A DNA stretch of 64,000 bases from Mesorhizobium sp. SCN 65-20 (GTDB lineage: Bacteria > Pseudomonadota > Alphaproteobacteria > Rhizobiales > Rhizobiaceae). Below, piece after piece: positions 49,357 to 57,844 of the stretch (position 1 is its first letter; every line of letters starts with the position of its first letter). The stretch spans positions 1 to 64,000 of the forward strand of contig MEEF01000033.1 in NCBI GenBank assembly GCA_001724355.1, given 5' to 3'. The notes beneath the pieces were generated by a model. The model saw only the letters and a list, made by a program, of their open reading frames with translations. It did not search any database and was not told where the DNA came from. The translations under genes and the position numbers were made by a program.

Positions 49357-50490
49357 TCACGCCCGCCCACCACGGACGGACGGATGCCAGAATGTGGTGG
49401 CCCTCTCCACCAGTGCTACCACGCCATAGAAGACGGAACCGGCCAGAGCCGCAACAGCGATCTCCGCCCAGACCATGTCGACATTCATGCGCCCGATCTC
49501 GGTCGAGATGCGGAAGCCCATGCCGACGACAGGCGTGCCGAAGAACTCGGCGACGATGGCGCCGATCAGCGCCAGGGTCGAATTGATCTTGAGCGCGTTG
49601 AAGATGAAGGGCGCCGCCGCAGGCAGTCTCAGCTTGAACAGCGTCTGCCAGTAGCTCGACGCATAGGTGCGCATCAGGTCGCGCTCCATGTGGCCCGAGG
49701 CGGCAAGACCGGCGACCGTGTTCACCAGCATCGGGAAGAAGGTCATGATGATGACCACGGCCGCCTTCGACTGCCAGTCGAAGCCGAACCACATCACCAT
49801 GATCGGGGCGACGCCGATGATCGGCAGCGCCGATACCATGTTACCGATCGGCAGGAGCCCGCGACGCAGGAACCCCACCCGGTCGGCAAGGATCGCCACG
49901 ACGAAGCCCGCCCCGCAGCCGACCACATAGCCGAACAGCACCGCCTTGAAGATCGTCTGCCGCACGTCCGCGGCAAGGATCGGCAGCGAATTGGCGATAC
50001 GGGCCGCGACCGCGCTCGGCGGCGGCAACAGGATGAAGGGAATACCCGCGCCGCGGGTCACCGCTTCCCAGATGATCAGGATCCAGGCGCCGAAGATCGC
50101 GGGGATCAGCAGGCGCAGAAACGTCCTTATCTGTGGCGATGTAGGCTTCAGCCCCGACAGGATGGCAACGCAACGCCAGGCGAGCAGCCAGGCGGCCGCA
50201 AGCAGCAGGAAGTATGGCATGCGCGCCATGCCTTCGTTGCCGGCGATGCCCGACAGTAGCAGCCAGGCGGCCCCGTGCGCGCCGATGAAAAGCACCGCGG
50301 CACTGGCAACGCCCGAGAACATGGCGAACGAAGCCACGCCACTCAACGCGATGAGCCCGATGATGAGCGACGTCGTGCCGCTCGACATTGGCGCCGGGGC
50401 TTCTGCTGCAAGCAAGGGCATCGTCGTCATGGCGATGGCGCACAGCAGAAGCGCCAGCCCGACCTGCCAGGACGGTTTGGAATTCATCAT
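49357..50490 (-). CDS. ABC importer permease with N-terminal membrane extension
   Basis: A 377-residue permease. The C-terminal 240 residues are a BPD_transp_1 domain with the EAA-like loop (DLMRTYASSYWQTLFKLRLPA). The N-terminal about 120 residues form some three to four extra hydrophobic helices absent from usual SsuC/ThiX-type permeases (about 260 aa). Starts with a double ATG; overlaps the previous permease stop (ATGA at 50487-50490). Confidence 0.87.
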   Translation of the reverse strand: MMNSKPSWQVGLALLLCAIAMTTMPLLAAEAPAPMSSGTTSLIIGLIALSGVASFAMFSGVASAAVLFIGAHGAAWLLLSGIAGNEGMARMPYFLLLAAAWLLAWRCVAILSGLKPTSPQIRTFLRLLIPAIFGAWILIIWEAVTRGAGIPFILLPPPSAVAARIANSLPILAADVRQTIFKAVLFGYVVGCGAGFVVAILADRVGFLRRGLLPIGNMVSALPIIGVAPIMVMWFGFDWQSKAAVVIIMTFFPMLVNTVAGLAASGHMERDLMRTYASSYWQTLFKLRLPAAAPFIFNALKINSTLALIGAIVAEFFGTPVVGMGFRISTEIGRMNVDMVWAEIAVAALAGSVFYGVVALVERATTFWHPSVRGGRA

Positions 50491-51365
50491 GCCGGCCTCC
50501 CGCCCATGGACCGTTCGACCAGCTTGCCGACAAGGCCCACAAGCACCACCAGCATCGCCGCCACGACGGAGCCCGCGACGAGTGCGGCCCATATGTCGAT
50601 GGTCTGGCTGTAATAGGCGCCCGCCAGCAGCTTGGCGCCGATGCCGGCCACCGCCCCCGTCGGCAGCTCGCCGACGATGGCGCCGACGAGGCTCGCCGCC
50701 ACGGCCACCTTCATCGAGGCGAACAGGAACGGCACCGACGCCGGCACGCGCAGCTTCCAGAAGGTCTGCGACGCGCTGGCATTGTAGGTGTGCATCAGGT
50801 CGAGATGCATGACCTCCGGCGAGCGCAGCCCCTTCACCATGCCGACCGCCACGGGGAAGAACGACAGGTAGGTCGAGATCAGCGCCTTGGGGATCAGCCC
50901 GGTGACGCCGATCGCCGCCAGCACCACAATGATCATCGGCGCCACCGCCAGGATGGGTATGGTCTGCGAGGCGATGATCCACGGCATCAGGCTGCGGTCG
51001 AGTGCCGTCACATGCACGATGCCGACGGCGATCAGGATGCCGAGCGCGGTGCCGAAGGCGAAGCCCAGCAGCGTCGACGACAGCGTCACCCACGAATGGT
51101 AGACGAGGCTGCGGTTGCTGGTGACCTTCCTCAGGAAGGTGTTCTCGAAGAAATTCTGCGCCACCTGGTGCGGCGCCGGCATCGTCGGCTTCGGCTGCGA
51201 CAGCGTCTTGCCGATGAACTCGATGGTCCCCGGCGTCTCGCCCGCTCGCCTGTCGAGGTCGCGCTGGAATGGCGCGTTCATGAAGACGGCCGCCACGTAC
51301 CAAACGGCCACGAGTGCCGCGAGGATGGTCAGCACCGGGATGATCTTGTCCCTGACGCGGTCCAT
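50487..51365 (-). CDS. ABC importer permease
   Basis: A 292-residue inner-membrane permease of the BPD_transp_1 family, with a membrane segment near the N-terminus, a 60-residue hydrophilic stretch and the core helices. The EAA loop LDLMHTYNASASQTFWKLRVPA contacts the ATPase. Start at ATG 51365, 5 nt after the ATPase stop. Two different permeases suggest a heterodimeric channel. Confidence 0.9.
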   Translation of the reverse strand: MDRVRDKIIPVLTILAALVAVWYVAAVFMNAPFQRDLDRRAGETPGTIEFIGKTLSQPKPTMPAPHQVAQNFFENTFLRKVTSNRSLVYHSWVTLSSTLLGFAFGTALGILIAVGIVHVTALDRSLMPWIIASQTIPILAVAPMIIVVLAAIGVTGLIPKALISTYLSFFPVAVGMVKGLRSPEVMHLDLMHTYNASASQTFWKLRVPASVPFLFASMKVAVAASLVGAIVGELPTGAVAGIGAKLLAGAYYSQTIDIWAALVAGSVVAAMLVVLVGLVGKLVERSMGGRPA

Positions 51366-51370
51366 GCGGC

Positions 51371-52192
51371 TCAATCCTCGTAGGAATGGCCGGCCCTCAG
51401 GCCGTCGCGCACGCGCGCCGCGATCGCCAGGAATTCCGGACTCTCGCGGATATCGAGTGGCCGCTCCTTCGGCAGGGTCGACTCGATCACGTCGGTCACC
51501 CGGCCGGGCCTCTGCGACATCACCACGATGCGGGTCGAAAGATAGACGGCCTCGGGGATGGAGTGGGTGACGAAGCAGATCGTCTTGTCGGTGCGGCGCC
51601 ATAGCTGCAGCAATTGCTCGTTGAGATGGTCGCGCACGATCTCGTCGAGCGCGCCGAACGGCTCGTCCATCAGCAGGAGATCGGCGTCGAAAGCGAGCGC
51701 ACGCGCGATCGACGCGCGCTGCTGCATGCCGCCGGACAGTTGCCAGGGATATTTCTTCTCGAAGCCCGAGAGGTTGACCAGGTCCATGGTGCGCTTGATG
51801 CGTTCCTGCTGCTCGGCCCTGGGCAGGCCGATGATCTCGAGCGGCAGCGCCACGTTGCGCTCGATCGTCCGCCACGGCAGCAGCGCCGCCGCCTGGAACA
51901 CGTAGCCATAGGCGCGCGCCTCGCGTGCCTGTTCGGACGACATGCCGTTGATCGAGATCGTGCCTTCCGTCGGCTTCTCGAGGTCCGCGATCACCCGCAG
52001 GAACGTCGTCTTGCCACAGCCCGACGGGCCGATGAAGGAGACGAACTCGCCCTTGTTGATGGTCAGGTCGACGTTGGAAAGCGCCCGCACCGGGCCGTCA
52101 TTGGTCTGGAAGGTCAGCCCCAGTTGTCTGGCTTCGACGACCGCGCTCTGTTCGACGCGTGTCGCCGTGGCTTGATTGACTGTCATGAGCAT
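51371..52192 (-). CDS. ABC importer ATPase (SsuB/TauB-like)
   Basis: A 273-residue ATPase: Walker A GPSGCGKTT, Q-loop VFQAAALLPW, signature LSGGMQQRASIARAL, Walker B LLLMDEPFGALD and THSIPEAVYLS. This is the nitrate/taurine/HMP importer class. The start (ATG 52192 or 52186) overlaps the end of the small secreted-protein gene by up to 10 bp. Confidence 0.93.
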   Translation of the reverse strand: MLMTVNQATATRVEQSAVVEARQLGLTFQTNDGPVRALSNVDLTINKGEFVSFIGPSGCGKTTFLRVIADLEKPTEGTISINGMSSEQAREARAYGYVFQAAALLPWRTIERNVALPLEIIGLPRAEQQERIKRTMDLVNLSGFEKKYPWQLSGGMQQRASIARALAFDADLLLMDEPFGALDEIVRDHLNEQLLQLWRRTDKTICFVTHSIPEAVYLSTRIVVMSQRPGRVTDVIESTLPKERPLDIRESPEFLAIAARVRDGLRAGHSYED

Positions 52193-52554
52193 TGCCCGAC
52201 TTTACCCCACATAGTGCCATCCTCGTCCAAGATGAGGTAGGCGTCCACTTGATCGGGCGCTTTTTCGATGCGGATGGTGCGAGCCGTCGTTCCGGTCTCG
52301 CCTTCGTGAGTGCATGTCGCCCTCACCATTCTCGTCTCATCTGCCGAAACCGACTGCGCGACGAATTCACATTCCGTCGCGTATGTCGAAACGCCCTTGG
52401 GCGTGAGCAGGAGAAGATCGTCCGAGCTGGCAAGATTGGTCGCGGTGTAGCTGCAGCCCGCAGCATTGCCGTAGTTGCCATCCAGGTCGATCGTACCCGC
52501 CGCAGCGCCCGCAGCGATCGTCGTCGCGGCGGCCGTCATTGCCAGCCGCCGCAT
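52183..52554 (-). CDS. Small secreted protein with four cysteines, unknown function
   Basis: A 123-residue protein with a likely signal sequence (MRRLAMTAAATTIAAGAAAG) and a mature domain holding four cysteines (in GCSY, TECEF, ATCTH and GQCS), enough for two disulfides. I do not recognise the family. It begins 4 nt after the dihydropyrimidinase stop, with GGGAG upstream, and its end overlaps the ABC ATPase gene, so it belongs to the pyrimidine operon. The frame is open to 52701 but that part is inside the neighbour. Confidence 0.72.
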   Translation of the reverse strand: MRRLAMTAAATTIAAGAAAGTIDLDGNYGNAAGCSYTATNLASSDDLLLLTPKGVSTYATECEFVAQSVSADETRMVRATCTHEGETGTTARTIRIEKAPDQVDAYLILDEDGTMWGKVGQCS

Positions 52555-52558
52555 CCGG

Positions 52559-54010
52559 TCACACTCCCGTTGCCGGGATGCCTGTCCGTTCGACCTTGCG
52601 CGGCGCGCTGATCTCCTTCCACTTCGACAGCGCGCGATTGACCGCAGCATGCGGCTCGCGGGCGACGAATTCACCGTGGCCGGGATGCGCCTTGACCTCA
52701 TGCTCCTGGATCGCCAGCTCGCCGCGGCTGAAGACGAAGCGCGGCAGGCCGGTCACCTCGATGCCCTCGAAGACGTTGTAGTCGATCACCGATTGCTGGG
52801 ACTTGGCCGCAATCGTCTTCTTGCGCTTGGGATCCCAGACAATGATGTCGGCATCCGCGCCTTCGACGATCGCGCCCTTCTTGGGATACATGTTGAGGAT
52901 CTTGGCGATGTTGGTCGAGGTCACCGCCACGAACTCGTTCATGGTGAGCCGGCCGGTGTTCACGCCCTTGGTCCACAGCACCGGCATGCGATCCTCGAGG
53001 CCGCCGGTGCCGTTGGGAATCTTGGTGAAGTCGCCGACCCCTGTGCGCTTCTGCTGGGTGGTGAAGGAGCAATGGTCGGTCGCCACCACTTGCAGCGAAC
53101 CAGCCTGCAGTCCGGCCCAGAGCGAATCCTGGTGCAGCTTGTTGCGGAAGGGCGGGCTCATCACGCGGCGCGCCGCATGGTCCCAGTCCTTGTTGAAATA
53201 TTCGGTCTCGTCGAGCACCAGATGCTGGATCAGCGGTTCGCCAAAGACGCGCATGCCCTTCTGCCGGGCCCGGCGGATCGCCTCGTGTGCCTGTTCGCAG
53301 GAGGTGTGCACCACATAGAGCGGCGAGCCCACCATGTCGGCGATCATGATGGCGCGGTTGGTTGCCTCGCCCTCGACCTCCGGTGGCCGCGAATAGGCGT
53401 GCGCCTCGGGTCCGTTGTTGCCCTCGGCCATGAGCTTCTGCTGCAGCTGCGCGACCACGTCGCCGTTCTCGGCGTGCACCAGGGGCAGCGCGCCGAGTTC
53501 CGCGCAGCGCTTGAACGACGCGTACATCTCGTCGTCGTCGACCATCAGCGCGCCCTTGTAGGCCATGAAGTGCTTGAACGAGGTGATGCCCTTGTCGACG
53601 ATCTCAGCCATCTCGTTGAACACCTGCTCTCCCCACCAGGTGATCGCCATGTGGAATGAGAAGTCGGAGCAGGCCTTGGACGTCTTGTTGTCCCACATCT
53701 GCAGCGCTTCGAGCAGCGACTGGCCCGGCGACGGCAGGCAGAAGTCGACCACCATCGTCGTGCCGCCCGAAAGGGCCGCACGAGTGCCGCTCTCAAAATC
53801 GTCGGCCGAATAAGTGCCCATGAACGGCATTTCGAGATGGGTGTGCGGATCGATGCCGCCGGGCATGACGTAGCAGCCGGTGGCGTCGAATTCGTGGTCG
53901 GCATGCAGGTTCTCACCGATGGCGACGATCTTGCCATGCTGGATCAATACGTCGGCCTTCCACGTCCGGTCGGCCGTGACGATGGTGCCGTTTCTGATGA
54001 CTTTGGTCAT
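52559..54010 (-). CDS. hydA: Dihydropyrimidinase (hydantoinase)
   Basis: Opens the ring of dihydrouracil or dihydrothymine to the N-carbamoyl beta-amino acid. The 483-residue amidohydrolase shows the binuclear metal site DPHTHLE (H56, H58), the carboxylated lysine K152 in HFMAYKGAL, HAENGD, and HTSCEQA. Next to beta-ureidopropionase-like and transaminase genes, so a pyrimidine rather than a hydantoin substrate is favoured. Confidence 0.94.
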   Translation of the reverse strand: MTKVIRNGTIVTADRTWKADVLIQHGKIVAIGENLHADHEFDATGCYVMPGGIDPHTHLEMPFMGTYSADDFESGTRAALSGGTTMVVDFCLPSPGQSLLEALQMWDNKTSKACSDFSFHMAITWWGEQVFNEMAEIVDKGITSFKHFMAYKGALMVDDDEMYASFKRCAELGALPLVHAENGDVVAQLQQKLMAEGNNGPEAHAYSRPPEVEGEATNRAIMIADMVGSPLYVVHTSCEQAHEAIRRARQKGMRVFGEPLIQHLVLDETEYFNKDWDHAARRVMSPPFRNKLHQDSLWAGLQAGSLQVVATDHCSFTTQQKRTGVGDFTKIPNGTGGLEDRMPVLWTKGVNTGRLTMNEFVAVTSTNIAKILNMYPKKGAIVEGADADIIVWDPKRKKTIAAKSQQSVIDYNVFEGIEVTGLPRFVFSRGELAIQEHEVKAHPGHGEFVAREPHAAVNRALSKWKEISAPRKVERTGIPATGV

Positions 54011-54166
54011 TCTTTCAGTTCCCCTATTGCTGCCGCGCTTCTTTGCGAGCGCTTCGGCATTGGTTCAGATGTTGCTAAGGACAGGCACTCCGCGTCTGGC
54101 ATGCGAAAGCGGCCCCTCCCCGAAAAAGGGGAAGGGTCGCAACCGCCAAACTGCCTTTCCGAAATT
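54011..54166. other. Gap with an intercistronic hairpin
   Basis: About 156 bp between two pyrimidine genes. A stem of CCCTTCCCC and GGGGAGGG (minus strand, near 54113-54136, one bulge) with TTTTT in the loop may affect mRNA stability. No open frame of interest. Confidence 0.5.
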
Positions 54167-55417
54167 TCACTCCACGATCTCCGCGGTCTCCACCACGGCG
54201 TGGAACAGCACGTCGCAGCCGGCAGCGGCCCATTCCGGATAGATTTCCTCGGCCTCGTTGTGGCTGAGCCCGTCGACGCAGGGACAGAACACCATGGCGG
54301 TCGGCGCCACCCGGTTGATCCAGCAGGCGTCGTGGCCTGCGCCGGAAACGATGTTGCGGTGGCTGTAGCCCAGGCGGTCCGCGGCGTCGCGCACCGCCTT
54401 CACGCAGTCCTTGTCGAAGGCGACGGGGTCGAAATGCCCGACCTGCTCGATCTCGAAGGAGATATCCAGCGCCTCGCAGATGGTGGCGATGCCCTCGCGG
54501 ATTCGCACATCCATCGTGTCCAGCACCTCCTTCTCCGGCGAGCGGATGTCGATGGTGAAGACCGTGCGTCCTGCGATGATGTTGCGGGAGTTGGGATAGA
54601 CCTCCATGTGGCCGACGGCGCCCACCGCGTCCGGCTGGTAGTCCATGGCGATCTCGTGCACCAGTTCGGTCACACGCGCCATGCCAAGGCCGGCGTTGCG
54701 CCGCTTGGGCATCGGGGTCGAGCCGGTGTGGCTCTCGCGGCCGGTCAGCGTGACCTGCAGCCACTTCAGGCCCTGGCCGTGGGTGACCACGCCGATCTCG
54801 ATGTCCTCGTCCTCGAGGATCGGACCCTGCTCGATGTGCAGCTCGAAGAAGGCCTTCATCTTGCGGGCGCCGACCTTTTCGTCGCCCTTCCAGCCGATGC
54901 GCTCGAGCTCGTCGCCGAAGCGCTTGCCGTGCGAATCCTTGCGGTCATAGGCCCAATCCCGGTCGAGAACGCCGGCGAAGACGCCCGATGCCAGCATGGC
55001 CGGGGCGAAGCGGGTGCCCTCCTCGTTCGTCCAGTTGGTGACGACGATCGGATGCCTGGTCTTGATGCCGAGGTCGTTTAGCGTGCGGATCACCTCGAGA
55101 CCGCCAAGTACGCCGAGCACGCCGTCGAACTTGCCGCCCGTCGGCTGGGTGTCGAGATGGCTGCCGACATAGACCGGTAGCGCCTCGGGATCGGTGCCCT
55201 CGCGGCGGGCAAACATCGTGCCCATCTCGTCGACGCCCATTTCGAGGCCGGCCTCGTCGCACCATTTCTTGAAAAGGTGACGGCCCACGCCGTCCTCGTC
55301 GGTCAATGTCTGGCGATTGTTGCCGCCGGCAATGCCGGGGCCGATCTTCGCCATCTCCATCAGCGAATCCCACAAACGGTCTGAATTGATTCGCAGATTT
55401 TCGCCGGGGGCGGCCAT
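54167..55417 (-). CDS. M20-family amidohydrolase, beta-ureidopropionase-like
   Basis: A 416-residue M20/M28-type zinc hydrolase of the N-carbamoyl-L-amino acid hydrolase/allantoate amidohydrolase group. Metal-site motifs: GSHLDTQPTGGKFDG, NWTNEEGTRF and, at the end, GAGHDA and H-containing LSHNEAEE. In this context the reaction is removal of CO2 and NH3 from N-carbamoyl-beta-alanine. Close relatives accept other carbamoyl amino acids, so specificity is inferred from neighbours. Confidence 0.88.
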   Translation of the reverse strand: MAAPGENLRINSDRLWDSLMEMAKIGPGIAGGNNRQTLTDEDGVGRHLFKKWCDEAGLEMGVDEMGTMFARREGTDPEALPVYVGSHLDTQPTGGKFDGVLGVLGGLEVIRTLNDLGIKTRHPIVVTNWTNEEGTRFAPAMLASGVFAGVLDRDWAYDRKDSHGKRFGDELERIGWKGDEKVGARKMKAFFELHIEQGPILEDEDIEIGVVTHGQGLKWLQVTLTGRESHTGSTPMPKRRNAGLGMARVTELVHEIAMDYQPDAVGAVGHMEVYPNSRNIIAGRTVFTIDIRSPEKEVLDTMDVRIREGIATICEALDISFEIEQVGHFDPVAFDKDCVKAVRDAADRLGYSHRNIVSGAGHDACWINRVAPTAMVFCPCVDGLSHNEAEEIYPEWAAAGCDVLFHAVVETAEIVE

Positions 55418-55492
55418 GTCAGTCAGGTCCTCTCATTTCTATGCCGACCGGACTGGCATGCGGTTCCCGACGCTGTCCAGTCCTTCGTGTCG

Positions 55493-55517
55493 AGAACCCG
55501 CCCAGGGGGCGGGTTCT
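55493..55517. other. Intercistronic 11-bp hairpin
   Basis: AGAACCCGCCC/GGGCGGGTTCT with a 3-nt loop, between transaminase and hydrolase genes. There is no T-run on the minus strand, so it is more probably an mRNA-processing or stabilising structure than a terminator. Confidence 0.5.
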
Positions 55518-55551
55518 GCTCTTTCTGCAACAGGGCGAGGCGAAAGCCGCC

Positions 55552-56880
55552 TCAGTCGATCGTCCTCAGCACCTCGCGGACGTGATCGATGAGTTCGTTG
55601 ATCTGCCCCTTGGTGATGATGAGCGGCGGCGACAGCGCAATGATGTCGCCAGTCGTGCGGATCAGCGCGCCGCGCTCGAAGGCCTTCACGAAGGCCGAGA
55701 ACGCACGCTTGGACGGGCTGCCCGCGATCGGCTGCAGCTCGATCGCGCCGATCAGGCCGATGTTGCGGATGTCGACGACATGCGGCTCGCCCTTCAGCGA
55801 GTGCAGTGCCTCCTCCCAGTAGGGCGCGAGCTCGGCGCCGCGGGTGAGCAACCCCTCGTCCTTGTAGGTGTCGAGGGTCGCCAACGCCGCCGCCGAGGCG
55901 ATCGGGTTGCCCGAATAGGTGTAGCCGTGGAAGAACTCGATGAGGTGTTCCGGGCCATTCATGAAGGCGTCGTGGATCTCCTTCTTCACGAACACCGCAC
56001 CCATCGGGATCACGCCGTTCGAGACGCCCTTGGCGGTGGTGATGATGTCGGGGATCACGTCGAAATAGTCGGCCGCAAACGGCGTGCCGAGGCGGCCGAA
56101 GCCGGTGATGACTTCGTCGAAGATCAAGAGGATGCCGTGCTTGTCGCAGATCTCGCGCAGGCGCTTGAGGTAGCCCTTCGGCGGGATCAGCACGCCGGTG
56201 GAGCCGGCCACCGGCTCGACGATGACGGCTGCGATCGTCGAGGCGTCGTGCAGGGTGACGATGCGCTCCAGCTCGTCCGCCAGTTCCGCGCCATGCTCCG
56301 GCTCGCCCCTGGTGAAGGCGTTCTTGGCCGGCAGATGCGTGTGCGGCAGGTGGTCGACGCCGCCCAGAAGCGTACCGAACATCTTGCGGTTGGTGACGAT
56401 GCCGCCCACCGAGATGCCGCCGAAGTTGACGCCGTGATAGCCTCGCTCCCGGCCGATGAGGCGGGTGCGGGCGCCCTCGCCCTTCACGCGCTGGTAGGCG
56501 ATCGCCATCTTGAGTGCAGTGTCCACCGATTCCGAGCCGGAATTGGTGAAGAACACGTGGTCCATGCCCTTGGGCGCGATGTCGACCAGGCGGTTCGCCA
56601 GTTCGAATACGATGGGATGGCCCATCTGGAAGGCCGGCGCGTAATCGAGTTCGGCTGCCTGCTTCTGGATCGCCTCGGTGATCTTGGGCCGGCAGTGACC
56701 GGCGTTGACGCACCACAGACCCGCGGTGCCGTCGAGAATCTTGCGGCCGTCGCTTGCCGTGTAATGCATGTCCTTGGAGGCGACCAGCATGCGCGGCGCC
56801 TGCTTGAACTGGCGGTTTGCCGTAAACGGCATCCAGAATGCACTGAGATCGTTAGGCGTGACTTTCAGCCTGTCCGACAT
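55552..56880 (-). CDS. Omega-amino acid (beta-alanine)-pyruvate transaminase
   Basis: Class III PLP aminotransferase of 442 residues. Motifs: GTAGLWCVNAGHCRP, TNSGSESVDTALKMA (phosphate cup), GYHGVNFGG and ILLIFDEVITGFGRLG (PLP aspartate) with the catalytic lysine in ITTAKGVSNG. It would convert beta-alanine or beta-aminoisobutyrate, the products of the hydrolase, to semialdehydes. Start at 56880 follows AAGGGAGC; a TTG at 56886 is in frame. Confidence 0.9.
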   Translation of the reverse strand: MSDRLKVTPNDLSAFWMPFTANRQFKQAPRMLVASKDMHYTASDGRKILDGTAGLWCVNAGHCRPKITEAIQKQAAELDYAPAFQMGHPIVFELANRLVDIAPKGMDHVFFTNSGSESVDTALKMAIAYQRVKGEGARTRLIGRERGYHGVNFGGISVGGIVTNRKMFGTLLGGVDHLPHTHLPAKNAFTRGEPEHGAELADELERIVTLHDASTIAAVIVEPVAGSTGVLIPPKGYLKRLREICDKHGILLIFDEVITGFGRLGTPFAADYFDVIPDIITTAKGVSNGVIPMGAVFVKKEIHDAFMNGPEHLIEFFHGYTYSGNPIASAAALATLDTYKDEGLLTRGAELAPYWEEALHSLKGEPHVVDIRNIGLIGAIELQPIAGSPSKRAFSAFVKAFERGALIRTTGDIIALSPPLIITKGQINELIDHVREVLRTID

Positions 56881-56956
56881 GACCAAGCTCCCTTTCTTCC
56901 CCTGTTAGGTTTGGCCAACGCTTGGTCTTTGACGTGCTTTCGTGCTACGCAATTTT

Positions 56957-56972
56957 TTGACCGATTGGACAA
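56957..56972. promoter_or_regulatory. RutR-type operator
   Basis: TTGACCGATTGGACAA agrees with the E. coli RutR consensus TTGACCANNTGGTCAA at 12 of 14 fixed positions. It lies 77 bp before the transaminase ATG and 140 bp before the divergent TetR gene. More TGGTC half-sites occur at 56932-56936 and near 57056-57075. Confidence 0.65.
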
Positions 56973-57111
56973 ACGTTAGCACCGCCGCATTGGCGGTCAA
57001 GGGATTACTACCGGAAATGCGGCGTCCGAGGCGCGCTCCACAGGTCGACAAGAACTGGTCCAGCGAATTGGTCCAGTTGATGGTGTTTCCATTCCCCACA
57101 GACGAGATCAC

Positions 57112-57750
57112 ATGACGGTGGACGGCACGGCGGCGCGCGGCCGCACACGCATCCAGCAGGAGAAGCGCGAGGTCATCCTCGAGGCCGCCCTCGACGTGTT
57201 CTCGACCCACGGCTTCCGCGGCTCGACCATCGACCAGATCGCCGAGGCGGCGGGCATGTCCAAGCCCAACCTGCTTTATTATTTCCGGCGCAAGGAAGAC
57301 ATCCACGAAACCCTGATGCATCGGCTGCTCGACACCTGGCTGGCGCCCCTGAAGGAACTCGACAACATCGGCGACCCGCTGACCGAACTCCGGAGCTACA
57401 TCCGGCGAAAGCTGGAAATGGCGCGCGACTATCCGCGCGAGAGCCGGCTGTTCGCGAACGAGATCCTTCAAGGGGCGCCGCGCATCATGCCAATGCTCGA
57501 AGGCGAGTTGAAGACGCTCGTCGACGAGAAGGTCGAGGTCATGAAGGGCTGGATGCGGGCCGGCAAGATCGCAAGGACCGATCCCTGGCACCTGATCTTC
57601 GCCATCTGGGCGACGACGCAGCACTATGCCGACTTCGACGTCCAGGTGCGCGCAGTGCTCGGCCCCGACCGTGGCGGCGAAGGCCGATTCGAGGACGCGG
57701 CGCGGTTCCTAGAACAGCTTTTCCTCGACGGAATTAGGCCCAAGTCCTGA
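57112..57750 (+). CDS. rutR: RutR-like TetR-family regulator
   Basis: A 212-residue TetR regulator. HTH at about residues 20-65 (AALDVFSTHGFRGSTIDQIA, MSKPNLLYYFRRKEDIHETL). The C-terminal part (ATTQHYADFDVQVRAVLG) matches the RutR/YcdC ligand domain, which binds uracil or thymine in E. coli and releases DNA. Divergent from the pyrimidine operon, with a RutR-like site between them. Confidence 0.88.
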   Translation: MTVDGTAARGRTRIQQEKREVILEAALDVFSTHGFRGSTIDQIAEAAGMSKPNLLYYFRRKEDIHETLMHRLLDTWLAPLKELDNIGDPLTELRSYIRRKLEMARDYPRESRLFANEILQGAPRIMPMLEGELKTLVDEKVEVMKGWMRAGKIARTDPWHLIFAIWATTQHYADFDVQVRAVLGPDRGGEGRFEDAARFLEQLFLDGIRPKS

Positions 57751-57844
57751 CGGGCCGCGGCATCTCCTGTGCCAATACAACGCAGGTTGACATTTGTTTC
57801 ATGCCTGAAACAAGTTGCGGCTTCGCAAGTACTGGGAGACCGCG

